A model generated the notes under the pieces. The model searched no databases, was not told the DNA's origin, and saw only the letters and a program-made list of their open reading frames with translations. From Anaerolineae bacterium (GTDB lineage Bacteria > Chloroflexota > Anaerolineae > J102), in the NCBI GenBank assembly GCA_015493675.1, contig WGCR01000114.1, positions 1 through 10,321 on the forward strand: a DNA stretch of 10,321 bases, given 5' to 3'. The translations under genes were made by a program, and so were the position numbers. Positions 8,433 to 10,321 of the stretch are shown here, piece after piece (positions within the stretch are counted from its first letter, which is position 1; every line of letters starts with the position of its first letter).

Positions 8433-8482
8433 TGTGGATAACTTGCCCTTTTCTGTGGATAACTGATGCAATGTGGGGATAA
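8433..8482 (-). promoter_or_regulatory. Three-copy DnaA-box array
   Basis: Two perfect boxes, TGTGGATAA at 8433-8441 and 8454-8462 (TTATCCACA on the minus strand), are followed by a one-mismatch copy, TGGGGATAA, at 8474-8482. All have the same orientation, with starts 21 and 20 bp apart, that is, two helical turns, so bound DnaA molecules would lie on one face of the DNA. Two exact 9-mers in such spacing are very unlikely by chance. The boxes probably nucleate the DnaA oligomer at the origin. Confidence 0.85.
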
Positions 8483-8533
8483 TTATGTCATGATAAATCA
8501 ACCGGGGCCCTGATTTTATTCCTTCTGCGAGCC

Positions 8534-8563
8534 TTGACAGACCATAACGCGCTGTGTTATAGT
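8534..8563 (+). promoter_or_regulatory. Sigma-70-type promoter of the phasin gene
   Basis: A perfect -35 TTGACA (8534-8539) and the -10 TATAGT (8558-8563) are separated by 18 bp. The start of transcription should be near 8570, giving a leader of about 56 nt. This is the best-matching promoter in the window. Operator 1 fills most of the spacer and enters the -10, and operator 2 covers the start point, so tight repression is expected. Confidence 0.78.
8545..8559. promoter_or_regulatory. Palindromic operator 1 of the phasin promoter
   Basis: TAACGCGCTGTGTTA pairs 5 of 7 positions, with two G-T mismatches, and can be extended by one A-T pair to 8544-8560. It lies between -35 and -10 and overlaps the first bases of the -10. 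It is 24 bp (start to start) from operator 2. Confidence 0.62.
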
Positions 8564-8568
8564 TTTGG

Positions 8569-8583
8569 TAACGCAGTGCGTTA
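8569..8583. promoter_or_regulatory. Palindromic operator 2 of the phasin promoter
   Basis: TAACGCAGTGCGTTA is a perfect 7-1-7 palindrome placed over the expected transcription start. It is the best example of the shared motif and differs at only two positions from the copy at 335-349 in the acyl-CoA dehydrogenase promoter. Confidence 0.75.
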
Positions 8584-8625
8584 TTGGTACTGTTAGCAAT
8601 TTGTTTCAATTGGAGGAAATCCACG

Positions 8626-9021
8626 ATGTCTCCAGAGACGCAGCAATCATCCGAAATGAAAGAATCTCCTGTCCACAGTGGTAAAAATCCCGTCATCAAT
8701 GGTGTGCAAAGCGCTTTGCGCGCCTCCATGGGCGTCTTTTCCATGGGACGGGAGGAAGTCGAAACGATCATCAATCGCATGATCGAGAAAGGCGAACTGA
8801 CAGAGCTTGACGGCAAGAAGATTCTCTCCAATCTGTTCGATCGCCCCCGCAAGGGCGTGAAACAGATCAACGAAAAGGTTGGTGACGTGTTGGATGATCG
8901 TATCATCGCCACCTTGAACATGTTGAATGTCCCTACTCGTTCCGATCTGCGCACGTTGAGCGAGAAGATCAATGATCTTGCTGAAAAGGTGGATGAATTG
9001 AGCAAAAAGGTTTCCTCCTGA
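8626..9021 (+). CDS. Phasin-like protein (PHA granule-associated, COG3937/PF05597-like)
   Basis: The 131-residue protein has a polar, probably disordered N-terminus (1-25), a helical middle (about 27-90) and an RIIATLNMLNVPTRSDLRTL segment (92-111) running into a heptad-rich helix (about 106-130) rich in K, E and L. The 'LN-LNVPTR-D---L' segment before a terminal coiled coil is characteristic of PhaF/PhaI-type phasins and the wider COG3937 group. Phasins coat polyhydroxyalkanoate granules and some recruit regulators. COG3937 members also occur in bacteria without PHA, where their role is unclear. No membrane segment or signal peptide is visible. The ATG at 8626 follows GGAGG (8612-8616) by nine bases; an upstream in-frame TTG at 8584 overlaps the operator region and lacks a ribosome-binding site. 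The gene is a single-gene unit with strong promoter, two operators and terminator. No PHA synthase is in the window. Confidence 0.8.
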   Translation: MSPETQQSSEMKESPVHSGKNPVINGVQSALRASMGVFSMGREEVETIINRMIEKGELTELDGKKILSNLFDRPRKGVKQINEKVGDVLDDRIIATLNMLNVPTRSDLRTLSEKINDLAEKVDELSKKVSS

Positions 9022-9056
9022 TTATTGTTAAACATCCTTTTGGGGTTGGGTTGGAT

Positions 9057-9092
9057 AAAGCCGTCTTGTCTATTTGGGCAAGGCGGCTTTTT
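9057..9092 (+). terminator. Rho-independent terminator of the phasin gene
   Basis: A 12-bp stem (9057-9068 with 9079-9090, one wobble) and a ten-base loop are followed by a run of T residues to 9092. It begins 36 bp after the phasin stop and isolates this gene from the phosphoesterase gene. Confidence 0.9.
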
Positions 9093-9147
9093 GCATCTGT
9101 TTCGTGATGATCTAAACTGTCGTAGCTTATGAGGAGACTTGACTCTT

Positions 9148-10131
9148 ATGAAAACGATGAAAACACTATTTGGACTGGGCGCGCTGATGAGCGGCGGTCT
9201 ATTGGCCTATGCCTGGGGCGCGGAGCGCCCGCAACTGCGCCTGAAATCCTACCGTCTGGCCTGGCCCCAGGGCGCCGGGCTCAAAATCCTGCACCTGTCG
9301 GATCAGCACTTCGGGCGGGAGAACTGGGTGCAGCAGTTGCGCTTCTCGCAGCTCGAAGCCATGCTGCCCCTTTTCGCCCCCGACATCATCCTGTTCACGG
9401 GGGATTTTCTGCATGACGATACGGGGCTGGCCGCGGTCGAGCGCATGATGCAGGCGCTGCCGCCCGCGCGGCTGGGACGCTACGCGGTGTTGGGGAATCA
9501 CGATTACGCGGTTTACTCCTACGGCGAACTCTTCCGCAATATGGCCCGCAGCGTGAGCGAAGCCGCTACGCCCGAACGCAAGCTCTCCGCCCTGATCTCA
9601 GAGGCGGGCGAGCTGGGCCAGTTAGCCTGGGATATCTATCGTAATGAGCGATTGCGTTTTGCCGCTGTGCCCAACGACACCGATGAATTGATCCGGCTGC
9701 TCGCCATTTATGATGTGACGTTATTGCACAATCGCGCCGTTCCCCTGTCAGACCATTCGCACATCTGGCTGGCGGGCGTGGATGACATGGTGGAGGGGGC
9801 GCCCGATTTACACAGGGCTTTTGCCGACATCCCCGGCGATGCGGGCGTGATTCTGCTGACGCACAACCCCGATCTGGCGTACGCCCCTGGAGCGCAGCGG
9901 GCGGATATTGTCTTTGCCGGGCACACTCATGGCGGCCAGGTGGCGCTGCCCTGGCTGGGAGCCATCCACACCCAGGGCACGCGGCTGCCCCGCCAGCACG
10001 CGGCCGGCTATTTCAACGATCTCCCCGGCGGCGGTCAGATGATCGTCTCCCGCGGCATGGGCGAATCCACGCCCTTCCGGCTGGGCGCGCCGCCGGAGAT
10101 GGTGTGGGTGAAGGTGGTAGGGACGGCCTGA
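9148..10131 (+). CDS. Membrane-anchored metallophosphoesterase (YkuE/YaeI-like)
   Basis: The 327-residue protein has all the calcineurin-type two-metal motifs: SDQHFG (51-56; Asp52, His54), TGDFLHD (84-90; Asp86), LGNHDY (115-120; Asn117, His118), LTHNPD (237-242; His239) and AGHTHGGQV (257-265; His259, His261). A hydrophobic N-terminus (about 5-24) after two lysines suggests a signal anchor, placing the catalytic domain on the outer face of the membrane. The nearest characterised relatives, YkuE and YaeI, act on phospho-compounds in or near the membrane, including UDP-2,3-diacylglucosamine; the substrate here is unknown. About 50 more residues than usual separate GNHDY from LLHNRAVPL (roughly 125-185), mostly helical and charged. 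The start was taken as ATG 9148, with GAGGAG at 9131-9136; a TTG at 9139 is too close to that site. It is separated from the phasin gene by a terminator. Confidence 0.88.
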   Translation: MKTMKTLFGLGALMSGGLLAYAWGAERPQLRLKSYRLAWPQGAGLKILHLSDQHFGRENWVQQLRFSQLEAMLPLFAPDIILFTGDFLHDDTGLAAVERMMQALPPARLGRYAVLGNHDYAVYSYGELFRNMARSVSEAATPERKLSALISEAGELGQLAWDIYRNERLRFAAVPNDTDELIRLLAIYDVTLLHNRAVPLSDHSHIWLAGVDDMVEGAPDLHRAFADIPGDAGVILLTHNPDLAYAPGAQRADIVFAGHTHGGQVALPWLGAIHTQGTRLPRQHAAGYFNDLPGGGQMIVSRGMGESTPFRLGAPPEMVWVKVVGTA

Positions 10132-10176
10132 ACGGGCGCCCCGCGCAGGTTCATCCTCCGCGCCAAGCGCCTGATT

Positions 10177-10210
10177 GCGTCATTTGGAGGAGCGCAGCGA
10201 CGAAGAATCG
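10177..10210. repeat. Dispersed-repeat-like segment after the phosphoesterase gene
   Basis: The segment includes GAGGAGCGCAGCGACGAAG (10187-10205) followed by AATCG. From memory, strings of the form GTCATTCTGAGGAGCGCAG and CGACGAAGAATC recur in the intergenic regions of many environmental bacteria, Chloroflexota among them. Only one copy is in this window, so repetition in this genome cannot be shown. Confidence 0.45.
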
Positions 10211-10271
10211 AACTAATTCCCAAGCGTTTGTAACTGCTAACGTATGCCAGTTGGTTGTCTTTTCCCACTCA

Positions 10272-10284
10272 AACCTGACAGGTT
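10272..10284. repeat. Short perfect palindrome AACCTGACAGGTT
   Basis: AACCT and AGGTT flank a GAC centre in the gene-free tail of the window. It could be an operator for a gene beyond the right edge, since TAGAAT at 10301-10306 could be a -10, or part of a dispersed repeat. The rest of 10132-10321 shows no gene or other recognisable structure. Confidence 0.4.
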
Positions 10285-10321
10285 CTCGTAACGTTGGCGG
10301 TAGAATGTGCGGTCTTCAACC

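Larger units (their letters stand above)
8358..8533. other. oriC: Candidate chromosomal origin (oriC) downstream of dnaA
   Basis: The spacer holds the in-phase DnaA-box array, with a fairly AT-rich stretch after it (about 8479-8498 and 8511-8522) that could be unwound. Many bacteria place oriC in a gene gap beside dnaA. Against this, there are only three boxes, no DnaA-trio series was recognised, and dnaA would be transcribed towards the origin. Rough reading of base composition shows G-rich plus strand in parts of gyrB and C-rich plus strand in dnaA, which is not the skew change expected of an origin. The neighbouring dnaN-dnaA gap is the alternative, or the two may act together. Confidence 0.48.

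Noticed and set aside
8004..9035. Minus-strand frame of 343 codons across the end of dnaA, the DnaA boxes and the phasin gene
   Set aside because: It runs antisense to two recognised genes and through the origin candidate, so it is a chance open frame.

Overview
The window (about 10.3 kb, moderate GC) is a bacterial chromosomal segment holding the replication-initiation cluster gyrB, dnaN and dnaA. Family content and style (short-form GyrB, a COG3937-type phasin, dispersed 'GCGCAGCGACGAAGAATC'-type repeats) suggest a Chloroflexota member, perhaps Anaerolineae or a relative. That placement is an inference and has not been tested by a search.

Layout from left to right. The window opens in the C-terminal end of an IS66-family transposase (stop at 198-200). 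A promoter region (205-445) follows, with two tandem palindromic operators and an acyl-CoA dehydrogenase gene (446-1582). Immediately at that gene's stop codon sits a 228-bp imperfect palindrome flanked by CTAG on both sides, which looks like a MITE. It separates the gene from its own terminator (1839-1870). A polytopic membrane protein of unknown function (2006-3028) appears to have a nearly leaderless promoter. Then come gyrB (+, 3148-5088) and dnaN (-, 5162-6310), which converge on a shared bidirectional terminator. A 676-bp divergent intergenic region separates dnaN from dnaA (+, 6987-8357). Downstream of dnaA are three evenly spaced DnaA boxes (8433-8482), so this spacer is the best oriC candidate. 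A phasin-like gene (8626-9021) with its own promoter, operators and terminator follows, then a membrane-anchored YkuE/YaeI-type metallophosphoesterase (9148-10131). The tail (10132-10321) has repeat-like sequence and no gene.

The most interesting signal is regulatory. The acyl-CoA dehydrogenase and phasin promoters, over 8 kb apart, each carry a pair of 15-bp palindromes of consensus TRACGCA-N-TGCGTTA, spaced 23 or 24 bp start to start and overlapping the core promoter. This implies that one repressor, not encoded here, jointly controls acyl-CoA oxidation and a storage-granule (or COG3937) protein.

The second signal is architectural: dnaN is inverted relative to dnaA and gyrB, and the DnaA-box array lies after dnaA rather than before it. 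The third is the MITE inserted exactly at a stop codon without changing the protein.
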